The notes under the pieces are model-generated. The model was not told the origin of the DNA and searched no databases. It saw nothing but the letters and a program-made list of their open reading frames with translations. Shown piece after piece: positions 8,725-18,800 of a stretch of 49,298 nucleotides of DNA; within the stretch, counting starts at the first letter, position 1, and every line of letters begins with the position of its first letter. The position numbers and the translations under genes were made by a program. Location of the stretch: NCBI GenBank assembly GCA_964537245.1, contig CAZHZL010000011.1, positions 1 to 49,298 of the forward strand. The letters run 5' to 3'. Source of the stretch: UMGS1840 sp964537245 (GTDB lineage: Bacteria; Bacillota; Clostridia; UMGS1840).

Positions 8725-9972
8725 TCAAATTTTTGTTTTTTTTATAAATATTGTCCAGAAGCGTATCATCAAAAGAGTAGTAATTGCCGCTAATGCTATT
8801 GCTCCTGCCCAGACAGCTGTGACAGTGTTCCAGGGAAAATGTTCAGCCATTTTTGAAAAAAGATATGACGATAAAACATTTCCCATAGCAAGCGCCGCGT
8901 TTAATATTCCTGATACAGTTCCGCTTTTACCGCAATATGTAAATCTTGCCGAAGCAAATGTGTTTGCAAACGGTAATGCCCCCTGTACAAACATCATGGC
9001 AAAGGAAAGAAATACAAGTATAAACGCATAATGAATTTTTTCGATAAACACCGAAAGTATAAGCGCAGGAACGCTTATAAAAAGAAGTATTGACGCACCC
9101 TTCATTTCATTTTTTGTTACCTTACTGCGAAAAATATTTGAAAGAAACATTCCTAAGGTTGCAAACACAATAAGTATTACTCCAAGTCTGTTTGCGATTG
9201 CTGCAGGAAGTGCGTCATAGGATTCCATAAGCATAACAGGTGTAACTGTTTTCATTCCGTTTGCCGTTGTATTGATAAGAAAGCTGATTAAGAAAAGTAC
9301 AGGCAGTCCTGATTTTAAAATCAGCTCCTTCATTCCGATTGTTTCTTTTAAGGGAATTTCCTTTGTTCCTGTAAAATGCTCGCTTCCGTCCTCCATTTTT
9401 ATCTCAAAAGCTTTATATAAAAAGCTCCATAGAACAAGTATCACCGTTAAGACTATTGCAGAAACAATAAAATTCTGTTGCCAGAAATTTACACAAGAAG
9501 CAATAATCATACTGAGAGCCTGCCCCACGCTTGTGGAAAGCAAAATCCAGAAAATCGCTGTATCTCTGAATTCAAGCTTCATTTGCGTTGAAACGATTTT
9601 AAAGCTTCCCGGCCATAGTCCGAACTGAAATGCTGCATTTATGCACCAAACAGCCATTACTACAAAATAACTCTGATTGTAATAAATAATAAGATTTGAA
9701 ACAATTCCGCTTATCAAGCCTATCATTATAAGCTTATACGGAGAAAATTTATCTGCCGCAAATCCGCCTAAAAATTGAAAAATACCGTAAACCAACCAAA
9801 AGCCTGCACTTATCGTACCTGTTTGTGATTTTGTCATAACGCCTTCCTCAACAATGAAAGCCATAGCCGCCGCAAACATATTTTTTGTCATGTAAACGCA
9901 TGCGTTTACAACAAAAACAAGTATAAAAAGCATAATACTGAGTTTCAGACTTTTTAAGCGTTTAGTTTTCAT
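8725..9972 (-). CDS. MFS transporter, probable sugar or sugar-acid uptake
   Basis: 415 residues with about twelve hydrophobic segments in two sets of six, split by a charged loop near 195-225 (a KMEDGSEHF stretch). The loop after the second segment carries GGFAADKFSPYK (~69-80), the G-x-x-x-D-(K/R) signature of the major facilitator superfamily. The general look (VNACVYMTKNMFAAAMAFIVEEG near the start) recalls the organophosphate/glycerol-3-phosphate branch, but I cannot fix the substrate. It sits between the beta-helix gene (27 bases upstream) and three GH20-like genes, so it probably imports the same saccharide or a breakdown product. The nearby ABC system covers larger oligosaccharides. 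Confidence 0.8.
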   Translation of the reverse strand: MKTKRLKSLKLSIMLFILVFVVNACVYMTKNMFAAAMAFIVEEGVMTKSQTGTISAGFWLVYGIFQFLGGFAADKFSPYKLIMIGLISGIVSNLIIYYNQSYFVVMAVWCINAAFQFGLWPGSFKIVSTQMKLEFRDTAIFWILLSTSVGQALSMIIASCVNFWQQNFIVSAIVLTVILVLWSFLYKAFEIKMEDGSEHFTGTKEIPLKETIGMKELILKSGLPVLFLISFLINTTANGMKTVTPVMLMESYDALPAAIANRLGVILIVFATLGMFLSNIFRSKVTKNEMKGASILLFISVPALILSVFIEKIHYAFILVFLSFAMMFVQGALPFANTFASARFTYCGKSGTVSGILNAALAMGNVLSSYLFSKMAEHFPWNTVTAVWAGAIALAAITTLLMIRFWTIFIKKTKI

Positions 9973-9999
9973 TTTTTGTTCTCCATCTATTATAAAGTT

Positions 10000-11928
10000 T
10001 TATTTATTGTAAAAGCCGTACTGATATACAATGGAATCTTCTGCTATTTCAAATGTTTCTGTATTAACCTTCAAATCCCCCACATATGACATAAGGTCAT
10101 ATCTGTTTTTATTCCATTCCTCCCAGGTACTTTCAGAATATCTTTCCATAGTTGTCATACCAAAGCTGTTAAATATCTGATTTCCCGATACATCATAGAT
10201 AAAGTTATTTTCTGAAATAAGATAATTTGCGCTGTGGTCAAATTTATCTTCGCCCTGATAAATTGGCTTTTTGTCTGTAATATAGATATTTTTTATAAAC
10301 ATTCCCTGGAAGTATTTTCCGTTTGAAGATAACCCAACAACACCGCCGTCAACGGGAAATGCAAAAATATTATATCGTACAGTATTTTCTTTTGCCCAAT
10401 GAGAGAAGAAACATTCTGAGGCTGTGTGATGAACAATATTTTTCTCAACAATTATTCCCATGCTGCCTTCATCTAAGTATATTCCCCAACCGCCGTAGTT
10501 GGCTTTTTTGATGTTATGTATATGGTTATGTGAAACCACTGTTCCCCCCTGAGGTCCAAGCAAATAAATTCCGCCCATATCGCTCATCTGACCGTCACCT
10601 AAATTATAAATATGGTTATGCGAAATAACATTGTCGCATGTTCTTGATTTGAAAAATCCCCATACCCAGCCAACTGAAATTCCTGAATACATCATATCGT
10701 GAATTTCGTTTCCTGTTATATTCATCGAAAAACCGTTTCGTACATATATTCCGATTGCGCTGTAATACACAAGTGTATTATGATGTATATGATTATTCGT
10801 AAAGCTCATATATCCGCAAGCGTCTTTTTCGTCTCCAAAGTAGTCTGAGCCCATTACCTTTATTCCGCCTGCGCCACAGAATTTTATTTCTGAGTTATTT
10901 ACTGAACAGTATCTACAACCGTCGCCAAATTCAACAGCATAGTTTCCGAGATTTCTGAAAGTACAGTTATCAAAGCTTACATTCTTTGAGTTAAATGCTC
11001 TTATTGCCCCCTCTATCATTCCTGCCGCCTGACCAAAAGCTGCCATTTTGGAATCATTAAAGGAAATGGCATTTTCAAATATTATATTTTCAAAATGAAC
11101 ATTATCAGCCTTTATATTAAGAAGCTCTTTTGCATTTGGTGCTTCGATAACAATATTATCTATCGTTTCTCCGTCTTTTAATATGTAATACAAATAGCCT
11201 GTTTTTCTGTCTAAATACCACTGTCCCGGCTCTTTAAGCTCTGAATATACATTTTCAACTCTGTATTTCGCAAATTTACCCGAATAATCGTCAACAAGAG
11301 GTTTTGCAGGTGTTCTTGAAGAAGAAACGAGATTTTTTTCCTTCTCAAATTTTTCGATAGGCATTCTTTCATCAATCCAATAATGCGTAACGATTACTTC
11401 ACAATCCTCTATATTATAGTCGATAGTATCAAAGTCGCCTTCATTTATAAAGAAAAAATTTGACCTTTCAGTACTCTGCCCCTGCATACCGCCCGGAACA
11501 TCTGCAATTCTCAAATGTCCGCTTGCAGGATATACAGGTCTAGGACGAGGCTCTTTATTAACATAAAGCTCCTTAAAATTCCAGTGTCCTACATGAACGG
11601 AGGTTATATAAGCTTTAACAGCCTTATGTCCGTTTATAACAGTTTCCTCTAAGTTGTCTATAACCTTTCCTCCGCTTACAATGACAGGCTCATCGTTAAG
11701 CGGTTTAAAAGTAACTGAGCCTTCATGCTGCTCGTTTATTGTTACAGGTCCTCCTAAATACAGCGTTCCGCCCTCTATATATACTGTATAATCGTAAACC
11801 TCACCTCTTACCTTATCTCTTTTTATCTGCTCTAAAGCGTCTAAAAATGCATATCCGAAAGGATTTTCCTTTGTTCCTGCGTTTTGTCCGTGACCGTTTT
11901 TTGTTAAGTAAATTTCTTTTTTCAGCAT
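10000..11928 (-). CDS. Cytoplasmic right-handed beta-helix glycosidase-like protein (GH141-like)
   Basis: 642 residues without a signal peptide, first gene of the GH20 operon. The N-terminus (IYLTKNGHGQNAGTKENPF, then IEGGTLYLGGPVTI) is the usual entry strand pair of a secreted-type beta-helix, here kept inside the cell. ELYVNKEPRPRPVYPASG near 125-142 matches the LYVN...R.P signature seen also in the two exported beta-helix proteins of this window. From ~260 to ~560 there are many N-x-I/V-x-x-N rungs (ENIIFENA, ISHNHIYNLG, VVSHNHIHNI), with DMGGIYL in the place of the DGGAIY motif of the others. GH141 members act on fucose- or xylose-containing chains; that assignment is from motif memory only. 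The start follows a GGGG-rich weak ribosome site and lies about 30 bases after the predicted transcription start. Confidence 0.7.
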   Translation of the reverse strand: MLKKEIYLTKNGHGQNAGTKENPFGYAFLDALEQIKRDKVRGEVYDYTVYIEGGTLYLGGPVTINEQHEGSVTFKPLNDEPVIVSGGKVIDNLEETVINGHKAVKAYITSVHVGHWNFKELYVNKEPRPRPVYPASGHLRIADVPGGMQGQSTERSNFFFINEGDFDTIDYNIEDCEVIVTHYWIDERMPIEKFEKEKNLVSSSRTPAKPLVDDYSGKFAKYRVENVYSELKEPGQWYLDRKTGYLYYILKDGETIDNIVIEAPNAKELLNIKADNVHFENIIFENAISFNDSKMAAFGQAAGMIEGAIRAFNSKNVSFDNCTFRNLGNYAVEFGDGCRYCSVNNSEIKFCGAGGIKVMGSDYFGDEKDACGYMSFTNNHIHHNTLVYYSAIGIYVRNGFSMNITGNEIHDMMYSGISVGWVWGFFKSRTCDNVISHNHIYNLGDGQMSDMGGIYLLGPQGGTVVSHNHIHNIKKANYGGWGIYLDEGSMGIIVEKNIVHHTASECFFSHWAKENTVRYNIFAFPVDGGVVGLSSNGKYFQGMFIKNIYITDKKPIYQGEDKFDHSANYLISENNFIYDVSGNQIFNSFGMTTMERYSESTWEEWNKNRYDLMSYVGDLKVNTETFEIAEDSIVYQYGFYNK

Positions 11929-11964
11929 ACCTTTTCCCCCATTATTACATAAATTTCTAAGTGA

Positions 11965-11992
11965 ATTTTAACATAATTTCTCAAAATGTCAA
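11965..11992 (-). promoter_or_regulatory. Sigma-A-type promoter of the beta-helix/MFS/GH20 operon
   Basis: On the minus strand a perfect TTGACA (11992-11987) is separated by 16 bases from TAAAAT (11970-11965), a five-of-six match. An A/T-tract region lies upstream. Transcription would begin near 11958, giving a leader of about 30 bases before the ATG at 11928. The regulator-like 32-bp element lies 19 bases upstream of the -35 box. Confidence 0.75.
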
Positions 11993-12011
11993 TGCTTTTT
12001 TTAAAAATAAA

Positions 12012-12043
12012 AAAAGTTGTATCAAAAAGGCACAAATATATCA
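12012..12043 (-). promoter_or_regulatory. 32-bp regulator-site candidate, copy R3
   Basis: Read on the minus strand, this matches the copy at 38993..39024 at 24 of 32 positions and the copy at 38850..38881 at 23 of 32. The three-way invariant parts are TGA at 1-3, TT at 8-9, GTG at 11-13, TTTGATAC at 18-25 and CTTTT at 28-32. It points toward the operon promoter. It directly abuts the terminator hairpin of the upstream gene, whose U-tract it partly shares. Confidence 0.6.
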
Positions 12044-12080
12044 AAAATGCACCCTAAAAAGCCTTTTCAGGATGCATTTT
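12044..12080 (-). terminator. Rho-independent terminator of the SGNH gene
   Basis: A 12-bp stem (arms 12069-12080 and 12044-12055, one G-U pair) starts about five bases after the stop codon of the gene ending at 12086. On the minus strand it runs into a short U-tract. It separates the three-gene operon upstream from the GH20 operon downstream. Confidence 0.75.
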
Positions 12081-12085
12081 GTTAA

Positions 12086-13879
12086 TCAGTTTCTTTCGTA
12101 AATACAGCCTAATGAAAAATGCCCCTCTGAAGCAGGCAAAACTTTAATAACAACACGGTGTTCTTCTCCGTCGTTAGGAAGCTCTATCCATTTTGAAATA
12201 TAGTTTATCGCACCGTTTTCGGTTGTATTTGTAATTGTATCCACTTTAACATCATCAATAAGAATATCTGCCTTTAAGCCTATTGTTGAACCAAAATAGG
12301 AAACGCAGAATGCCTTGGCTTTTGACATAAAGCCTGCCTGAACTAATGTTGACGGACTGACTGCCGTACGAACACCTTCAGGGAAAATCCAATAGCGATT
12401 TGTAGGGTGAGATGACCCGCTCTTTGTTACATACGGATTTGAAGCAGAATATATTTCCCAGCCCTTTGTATAATGCATTCTTGAATGATTGATGGGAAGT
12501 CTTGTATATTTTGCAGTTACATTGCTTGAGTCAGCAGTATTATATACGGCTCTTTTTTTAGGAACAGACATCATTCCTTCAAAATCTTCCTCAAAAGCCG
12601 CAAGGATTGCTTCACCATACAGCTTATATCCGCCGTGAACATCGTATTTATCGCCGGATTTATTATAAAATTCATCTAAATAATCCATAAATGTAAGCTC
12701 AGGATTTTCTTTTTTCTTTTCCTGATATGCCACATTATATGCATAATCGTAAGCATTTACCGTTTTGACTCCGTAAGCGTTTGCAACCAGATTTTTCAAG
12801 TTTACACCCTTAAACCATTTTTCATAATCTTCTGTGCCTTTGTCAACAGGATAAACTGAATGAAAAACAACAACAGCAGGCTGTTTTTTTGCGTTAGCTG
12901 ACTGACGAAGCATTGATTCAAGCCCTGTTTTCTGGAAGTTGTCCGAATGGTGCATATTTCTATCGTTAGATGAAAATTCAATAAATACCATATCAGGATT
13001 TTTAGATAAAACCTGTGACTCATATCTTACCATACCATAGTCCGACATTGTTCCGCCGATACCTGCGTTGAATGTTGTTACTTTTCTGTCGGGCATTTTT
13101 TCCTGAAGATATTCTTTTACTGTTTTTATCCAGCTCATTGTGCCGCCTTCTGTAAGTGAGCCGCCGATAAATGCAACAACAAAAGGCTCTCTTGTATCTT
13201 CTTCAGTTTCTTCTTTTTCTTCTTTTACTTCCTCGTTTTCAAAATATTTTTCAAATATACGAAGTGCAATAATTACAGACGCTTCTCTTGAAATATTGCT
13301 ATTCGGTGAAAAATTGTTATTGCCTGTTCCCTTCAACACTTCATTTTCACTCATAAAATAAACTGCGTTTTTTGCCCAGTCTGAAATTTCCGAATCATCA
13401 GCAAATTTCGCTTGTGATGCAAGCTCAAAGCTGTAATCTGAAGCTATGCTCCAGTTTTCGTCTTTAAACTTTTTATAAACACGGGAAATCATTGTTGAAG
13501 CCTGTTCACGAGTAAGAGGCTCATTTATTCCAAATTCTGTTTCACTCACACCTGTTGTAAAGCCCATGTTATATGCTTTTGTAACATCAATATCATCAGT
13601 ATCGGAAAAAGGAAGATTTTTTGTTTCATTAACTGTTTTTCCGGATAATTTTTCATACAGTCTTACGCTTAATGCCGCAAATTCAAGACGGCTTATGTTA
13701 TCTGTAAAATCTGTCTTTAAAAGCGCGTCGGGAATAAGTCCTGCGTCATTAGCAGGATTAAGCTCGGGCAAAGCCCAGTTTGACGCATTCTTCCAGATAT
13801 CGTTTCCTTCCGCATAAACTAAAAAACTCGAAAAAATCAAGGATAAAATAACTGAAAGTATGCTGATTTTTTTCATCAT
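12086..13879 (-). CDS. SLH-anchored SGNH/GDSL esterase
   Basis: 597 residues. The signal peptide covers ~1-23 (hydrophobic core ILSVILSLIFSSFLVYA). Three SLH repeats follow at about 27-80, 85-138 and 150-210, then an acidic Glu/Lys linker (~215-231). The SGNH hydrolase domain has all blocks: GGSLTEGG (Ser241), GIGGT (Gly274), SSNDR (Asn305) and DVH (Asp413, His415). The last ~160 residues are strand-rich and may bind carbohydrate. SLH repeats hold proteins to pyruvylated wall polymer, so this is a surface esterase, most likely removing acetyl or similar groups from polysaccharide. It starts at the first of two ATGs after GAGG, 16 bases behind the dehydrogenase gene. Confidence 0.85.
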   Translation of the reverse strand: MMKKISILSVILSLIFSSFLVYAEGNDIWKNASNWALPELNPANDAGLIPDALLKTDFTDNISRLEFAALSVRLYEKLSGKTVNETKNLPFSDTDDIDVTKAYNMGFTTGVSETEFGINEPLTREQASTMISRVYKKFKDENWSIASDYSFELASQAKFADDSEISDWAKNAVYFMSENEVLKGTGNNNFSPNSNISREASVIIALRIFEKYFENEEVKEEKEETEEDTREPFVVAFIGGSLTEGGTMSWIKTVKEYLQEKMPDRKVTTFNAGIGGTMSDYGMVRYESQVLSKNPDMVFIEFSSNDRNMHHSDNFQKTGLESMLRQSANAKKQPAVVVFHSVYPVDKGTEDYEKWFKGVNLKNLVANAYGVKTVNAYDYAYNVAYQEKKKENPELTFMDYLDEFYNKSGDKYDVHGGYKLYGEAILAAFEEDFEGMMSVPKKRAVYNTADSSNVTAKYTRLPINHSRMHYTKGWEIYSASNPYVTKSGSSHPTNRYWIFPEGVRTAVSPSTLVQAGFMSKAKAFCVSYFGSTIGLKADILIDDVKVDTITNTTENGAINYISKWIELPNDGEEHRVVIKVLPASEGHFSLGCIYERN

Positions 13880-13895
13880 ATTTTATTACCTCACT

Positions 13896-14954
13896 TTATA
13901 AATATTTTAATATTGCTGTTCCAACATCGCTTGTAGAAGCGTTGCCACCCATATCGACAGTTAAACATTCTTTTGAAACTAAAAGCTTTTCTATCGCTTC
14001 AAGCACCCTCTTGCCCCAATTTTCATAACCTAAAAAGTCTAGCATCTGACTTACAGACCATATAGCAGCTAAAGGGTTTGCAATTCCCTTTCCTGCTATA
14101 TCGGGAGCTGAACCGTGAACAGGCTCAAACATTGACGGATATCTCTTTTCGGGATTTAAGTTTGCGCCTGCCGCAAGTCCCATTCCGCCTGCTATCGCCG
14201 CGCCTAAATCTGTTATAATATCTCCGAATAAGTTTGACGTTACAACAACCTGAAAACGCTTAGGATTTTTAACGAAAAACATACTTGCCGCATCAACAAG
14301 AAGAGATGATGTTTCAACATCGGGATAGTCTTTTTTCACTTCTTCAAAAATACTGTCCCAGAATACCATCGAATAATTAAGCGCATTCCCTTTTGAAATG
14401 CTTGTTAAGGTCTGTTTCTTTTCTCTTGCAACCTCAAACGCATAGCGAATAATTCTTTCTGTACCTTTTCTTGAGAAAACGCCTGTCTGAAGTGCAACCT
14501 CGTGAGGCTGCCCCTTATAAAGCCAATCTCCTGCACCTGCATATTCGCCTTCGCTGTTTTCTCTTATTACAGTCATATCAATATCCTCACAGGATATATC
14601 CTTCAAAGGACAGCTTGCTCCCTTTAATAATTTTACAGGTCTTAAATTTACATACTGGTCAAATTCATGTCTGATTTTTAAAAGTAAATCCCACAAAGAA
14701 ATATGGTCAGGCACACCAGGATATCCGACTGCACCAAGATAAATTGCATCAAAGCCTGACAGTGTTTTTATACCATCTGAAGGCATCATAACGCCGTTTT
14801 TCAAGTAATATTCACAGCCCCACGGAAAATATGTAAAGGAAAATTCAATTCCTCCGTCAAGCTCTGCAACCTTTTTTAAAACCTTTATTCCTTCGTTTAT
14901 AACCTCCGGACCTATTCCGTCACCCTGAATTACCGCTATATTATATTTCTGCAT
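13896..14954 (-). CDS. Isopropylmalate/tartrate-type dehydrogenase (TtuC/DmlA-like)
   Basis: 352 residues, the full length of the decarboxylating beta-hydroxyacid dehydrogenase family. The Rossmann-like start AVIQGDGIGPEV, substrate arginines at 95, 105 and 131, active-site Lys188 (SKGNALN) and metal aspartates 221, 245 and 249 are present. GAVGYPGVPDHISLWDLLL and FDQYVNLRPVKLL favour the tartrate/D-malate branch over true isopropylmalate dehydrogenase. GSAPDIAGKGIANP is the adenine-pocket loop. No leu genes are nearby, which also argues for a sugar-acid or hydroxyacid substrate. The start codon lies within the last 14 bases of the metallo-hydrolase gene, so the two are translationally coupled. 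It probably oxidises an organic acid released from the polysaccharide; that role is inference. Confidence 0.8.
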   Translation of the reverse strand: MQKYNIAVIQGDGIGPEVINEGIKVLKKVAELDGGIEFSFTYFPWGCEYYLKNGVMMPSDGIKTLSGFDAIYLGAVGYPGVPDHISLWDLLLKIRHEFDQYVNLRPVKLLKGASCPLKDISCEDIDMTVIRENSEGEYAGAGDWLYKGQPHEVALQTGVFSRKGTERIIRYAFEVAREKKQTLTSISKGNALNYSMVFWDSIFEEVKKDYPDVETSSLLVDAASMFFVKNPKRFQVVVTSNLFGDIITDLGAAIAGGMGLAAGANLNPEKRYPSMFEPVHGSAPDIAGKGIANPLAAIWSVSQMLDFLGYENWGKRVLEAIEKLLVSKECLTVDMGGNASTSDVGTAILKYL

Positions 14955-15744
14955 TTTTCTCGTCCTCCATCATTTTTATAATTCTTTGCTGACATTCGGT
15001 TACAAATTTTTTCCATTCGGTTTTGTCAATAAACGCATCCGTTTCGCCGTTAATAAGTCTTTCATATTTTCCTTTTGTATCGTTGTTCCATGTGTGGTTA
15101 CCGATGAAAATATCTACTTCCCTGTCTTTTATTTTGTCAATTCCGGAAACAAACTGCTCCTGTAATGAAAGCGGGAGACCATATTTTTCCAAGAAATTTT
15201 TTTCGAGTGAATTTTGACCTACGCCGCCGTGCATAGCAACCTTATATGTTTTATCGTCATCGTAAATATCAAAAAAGAAAGAGACAGTACCGGGAGTATG
15301 ACCGGGAGTTGAAACAATCTCTATTTTTGTATTTCCCAGAGTAATTATATCACCGTCATTCATTATAACATCAGGCTCAAAGGCTTCATGATATTCATAC
15401 CCAAGCTCACGCGCCCATGTTAAATCAAGCTTTCCGTTTGCGTAATCCTCGTCACCCTTTCCGATAAAGGTTTTTGCATTTGTAAGCTCACAAAAGCCTT
15501 TTGTTCCGCCAAGATGGTCATAATGTCCGTGTGAATGGATTACATATTTCACATCATACGGTGAAAAACCAAGCTTGTAAATTGAATTTATTAATAAATA
15601 CAAATTCTGAGGATAGCCTGTATCAATAAGAATAAGTCCGTCACCTGTGTCAATAAGGTGTGATGAAGCTGCATAACAGCCAACAAAATAAAGATTACCT
15701 TTTATTTTAAAAGGCTCCATATATGATTTCCAAGGCTCTGTCAT
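14941..15744 (-). CDS. Metallo-beta-lactamase-fold hydrolase
   Basis: 267 residues, no signal peptide. The zinc motif HxHxDH is intact as HGHYDHLGG (His72, His74, Asp76, His77), followed by STPGHTPGT for the next histidine and IGNHTW near the end. LILIDTGYP is the usual early strand-loop. The order resembles the B3/glyoxalase-II side of the superfamily, but the cytoplasmic location and operon context suggest a lactonase or thioester/ester hydrolase rather than a lactamase. It is first in an operon with the hydroxyacid dehydrogenase, so opening a sugar lactone before oxidation is a reasonable guess. Transcription starts about 28 bases upstream from an extended -10 promoter. Confidence 0.75.
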   Translation of the reverse strand: MTEPWKSYMEPFKIKGNLYFVGCYAASSHLIDTGDGLILIDTGYPQNLYLLINSIYKLGFSPYDVKYVIHSHGHYDHLGGTKGFCELTNAKTFIGKGDEDYANGKLDLTWARELGYEYHEAFEPDVIMNDGDIITLGNTKIEIVSTPGHTPGTVSFFFDIYDDDKTYKVAMHGGVGQNSLEKNFLEKYGLPLSLQEQFVSGIDKIKDREVDIFIGNHTWNNDTKGKYERLINGETDAFIDKTEWKKFVTECQQRIIKMMEDEKNAEI

Positions 15745-15778
15745 AAAAATCCCCTTCCGTAAAAAAGATATTTTCTTT

Positions 15779-15787
15779 ATTATATCA
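15779..15787 (-). promoter_or_regulatory. Extended -10 promoter of the metallo-hydrolase operon
   Basis: The minus strand reads TGATATAAT, a consensus TGnTATAAT extended -10. No good -35 hexamer lies 16-18 bases upstream. The expected leader is about 28 bases, with GGAAGGGG as ribosome site. The 32-bp element found at other operons is not seen here. Confidence 0.6.
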
Positions 15788-15850
15788 CCTTATAAAAATA
15801 TTTTCCTTGATTACATTGTCGGAAATTAGAACAATTTTGCTTTTTTTAAA

Positions 15851-15887
15851 AAAAGTCTGACTAAATTATAAATTTAATCAGACTTTT
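15851..15887 (-). terminator. Strong terminator of the surface-protein operon
   Basis: A 17-bp stem with one G-U pair (arms 15871-15887 and 15851-15867, three-base loop) lies 11 bases after the stop at 15899. On the minus strand it ends in seven U residues. It closes the long operon that begins with the ABC permease gene. Confidence 0.88.
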
Positions 15888-15898
15888 CAAATTATTTT

Positions 15899-18800
15899 TT
15901 ATTCAAAGATAAGTCTTGTTTTTGTAAGAGGTCTCAATAATTTCAAGTCGTCCCACATAAACAGCTTAAATTCTGTTGAGTCAGTATAATTTTCAGGAAC
16001 AACAACAGGAACAGAAATAACACCATCTGAATTTGCAGAAATTGGAGTCTGATTTTCCACAAACGCATCTTTAAGTGCACCTGATTCATAAACTCCAAGA
16101 TAGCTTTCAGGCGTAATCGTTCTTGAAGTTCTGTTTTTAACACTCATAGAAAGTGTAACTGTTTGTCCTTTATAGGAAGAAAGTGTTTCTTTTGTGATTG
16201 CTTTTCCTGTGCTGTCAGACATTGTAACATCAGAAAGCTCAACAGTACCATAGGTATATGACTCTTTAAGGGTATTACCTTCTGAATTTGTAATATATAT
16301 TTCATAGGCGCCTGTATAGTCAATTTCATTTCTGCTTGTATCAAACGCAAGTGAAATACAGCCCTTATCATCAGCTAAAACTGTATCCATATAACGCATT
16401 GTGCTTACAGATGCATTTGTTAAAGCACTGTCAATAGTTGTTTCAGGATTTGTTACAACAACAGAAGCAAGTGAATTTGCAGGTAAGCCTTTAGCCTCAA
16501 CATATACTGTTGTTGTATTCATATCAGGCTCAAAGCGTGTGATTTCCATTTCAGGAACAACAAGATTACCTTCAACCGCCATAAATGTTGTGTAAATCCA
16601 TTCCTCTGCGTTGTCATAATCCTCCTGACTTGAAAGAGAAGATGTTGTGATACTGTCATACACACTCTGTAATGATGCATCTGACTCTCCGTAAGAATAA
16701 TTGCCTGCTTTTATATTTGCAAGCTCATTTTCTAAAACAGAAAGTGCATTATCAAATGAAGCTGTATACGCTGAGCCAACAGTAAACTGTCCGATTTCAC
16801 TTTCAAGCGCAAACATATCTTCGCGGCTGAGTCCTCGTGCTGTCACTTTGTAGTAGTATGTTCCCTCACCGTCCAAATCAAAGGTATAATTATTATTAAA
16901 ATAAGTGTTATTTGATGTTTCAGAATATATCGGTGAAGATAAATCTGCATTTTTTGATACAACAATATCATATTCAGAAGCTTTTTCTGTCTTTTCCCAT
17001 GATATTACAGCTTTTTTAGTATCGTATGAAGCGTCATAAAGCTTCAAGCTGTTTTTCTGATTTTCAAGTATTTTTGGATTTGTTGTTGACAAAACACCTA
17101 TTTTTGTCATATCAATTTCATGAACTGTTGAAACATCTGAAATCTGTGATGTTAAAGTATAGTTCTTTTCAGAAGCGTTAACAAACAAATTATCTGAATA
17201 AGCAAGCTTAGGATTTCCTGCTGATGTTCCATTAAGGTCTGTACCGTCAGCAGCGGTATATTTAAGACCGTAAGCCTTGAGCTCATCTACATAAGCCGTA
17301 ATACCGCTGTAATATATAGCGTCACTTATTCCGGGAACCTTATTTTCTCCCTTAATCGTATAGCTTGTTAATCCTGAACGGTATTTATGATATGGTCTTG
17401 AAGATATTGCGTCTGCAGAGCCGATTGAAACATTACCTGTAACAACAGTATTCCACGGTGCAAAGAACGGATACCCCTTATTAATATGATTATCAACAGC
17501 TACTTTTATCTGAGGATATTTTGTGTTATATGTCTCACTTATCAAAGGATTTGAATTATATACCACATTATAAGCTTCCTCATACATCGTTCCATTTTCA
17601 CCGTAGGTAGCTGTATTCCAATTCATTCTTGTACCAAGCCCCATACCACTTGTTACATTAATCATAAGGTTATCGTAAAACTGATTATTCATACCTAAGC
17701 CTGAAATCATAGCTCTGGACACATTTTCGATAACATTATGGTGTATAACAAGTCCAGAAAAACCGTCGTCAGAATAAAGCGCAGAAAAATAGTTTTCTTT
17801 GTTAAAATCGTGAATATAATTGTATGCAACCTCAGAGCCATATTTTGTTGCAGCTCTTCCCATATAGATAGCACCGCCGTCCTCAATAATACGCCCCTGA
17901 TTTATAATTTCGTTATAACGGATTACATTGTCGTTACCTGTAACATTAATAGCTGAAGCTGTGTTACAGTCCTGAATGATATTATTTTCGATTGTATTAC
18001 CGATACAATACCAGTTTTCATGTGAGTCAATACCGCCTTTTATTGTACCGACAATAGAATGACCCCAACTTCCTGCACCGATGATACGGTTATTTTTGAT
18101 AATGATATTACCGGGTACAAGTCCTTCCTTTTTACCACTTCTGAACTCGATAAATCTTGAACCGCAGCCATAAGAATAGTTATCTGAAATTGTGCAGTCA
18201 AAGCCCCTTATTTCCAAAGCTGTGCTTATAAGATAATTAAAATTACAGTTTGTAATATTTATGTCGTTTGTCCACGCGTCATCCGGAATAATAATAGCGG
18301 AAGAATTTGATTTTTCAAAGGTAATTCCGTCAAAATTAATATATTCTGCGCCTCTTATCTCAAACATAGTGCTTCCGGAAAAATCAATAATTTCCATATC
18401 AAGATTTTCCAAGGAATCTAACGGATAGTAATATAAAATATTATCTTTTATAACATATTCTCCTGGAGCGTCAAGCTCTTCTATAAGATTTAAAACATAA
18501 AAGTATGCTCCGTTACGGATTGTATCTGATAATGTAAGAGTATTTTCTGAAATACTTTCAACATTTGTCACAGTCCATACATATCCGTTTTTCAAGCTTC
18601 CCTTCAAAAATACATTTTCCGCTTTCCAATTTGCAGCGTTTTCATAATCAATCGAAAACTCATTTGTTCCCGAAGCAGTAGCCACTGCGTAATCGTTATT
18701 CGGATATCTTGCGATAGTTGCCTGTGCGTCATTTACATAAAGCGAAGGAAATGTTGATGTAGCTGAAAGTCCCTGCTTTGTAAGGTCAAGCATTAAAACC

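Noticed and set aside
13896..14954. LeuB (3-isopropylmalate dehydrogenase) of leucine synthesis
   Set aside because: No other leu genes are nearby. The VPDHISLW and FDQYVNLRPV stretches fit the tartrate/D-malate branch better, and the operon partners are hydrolases.
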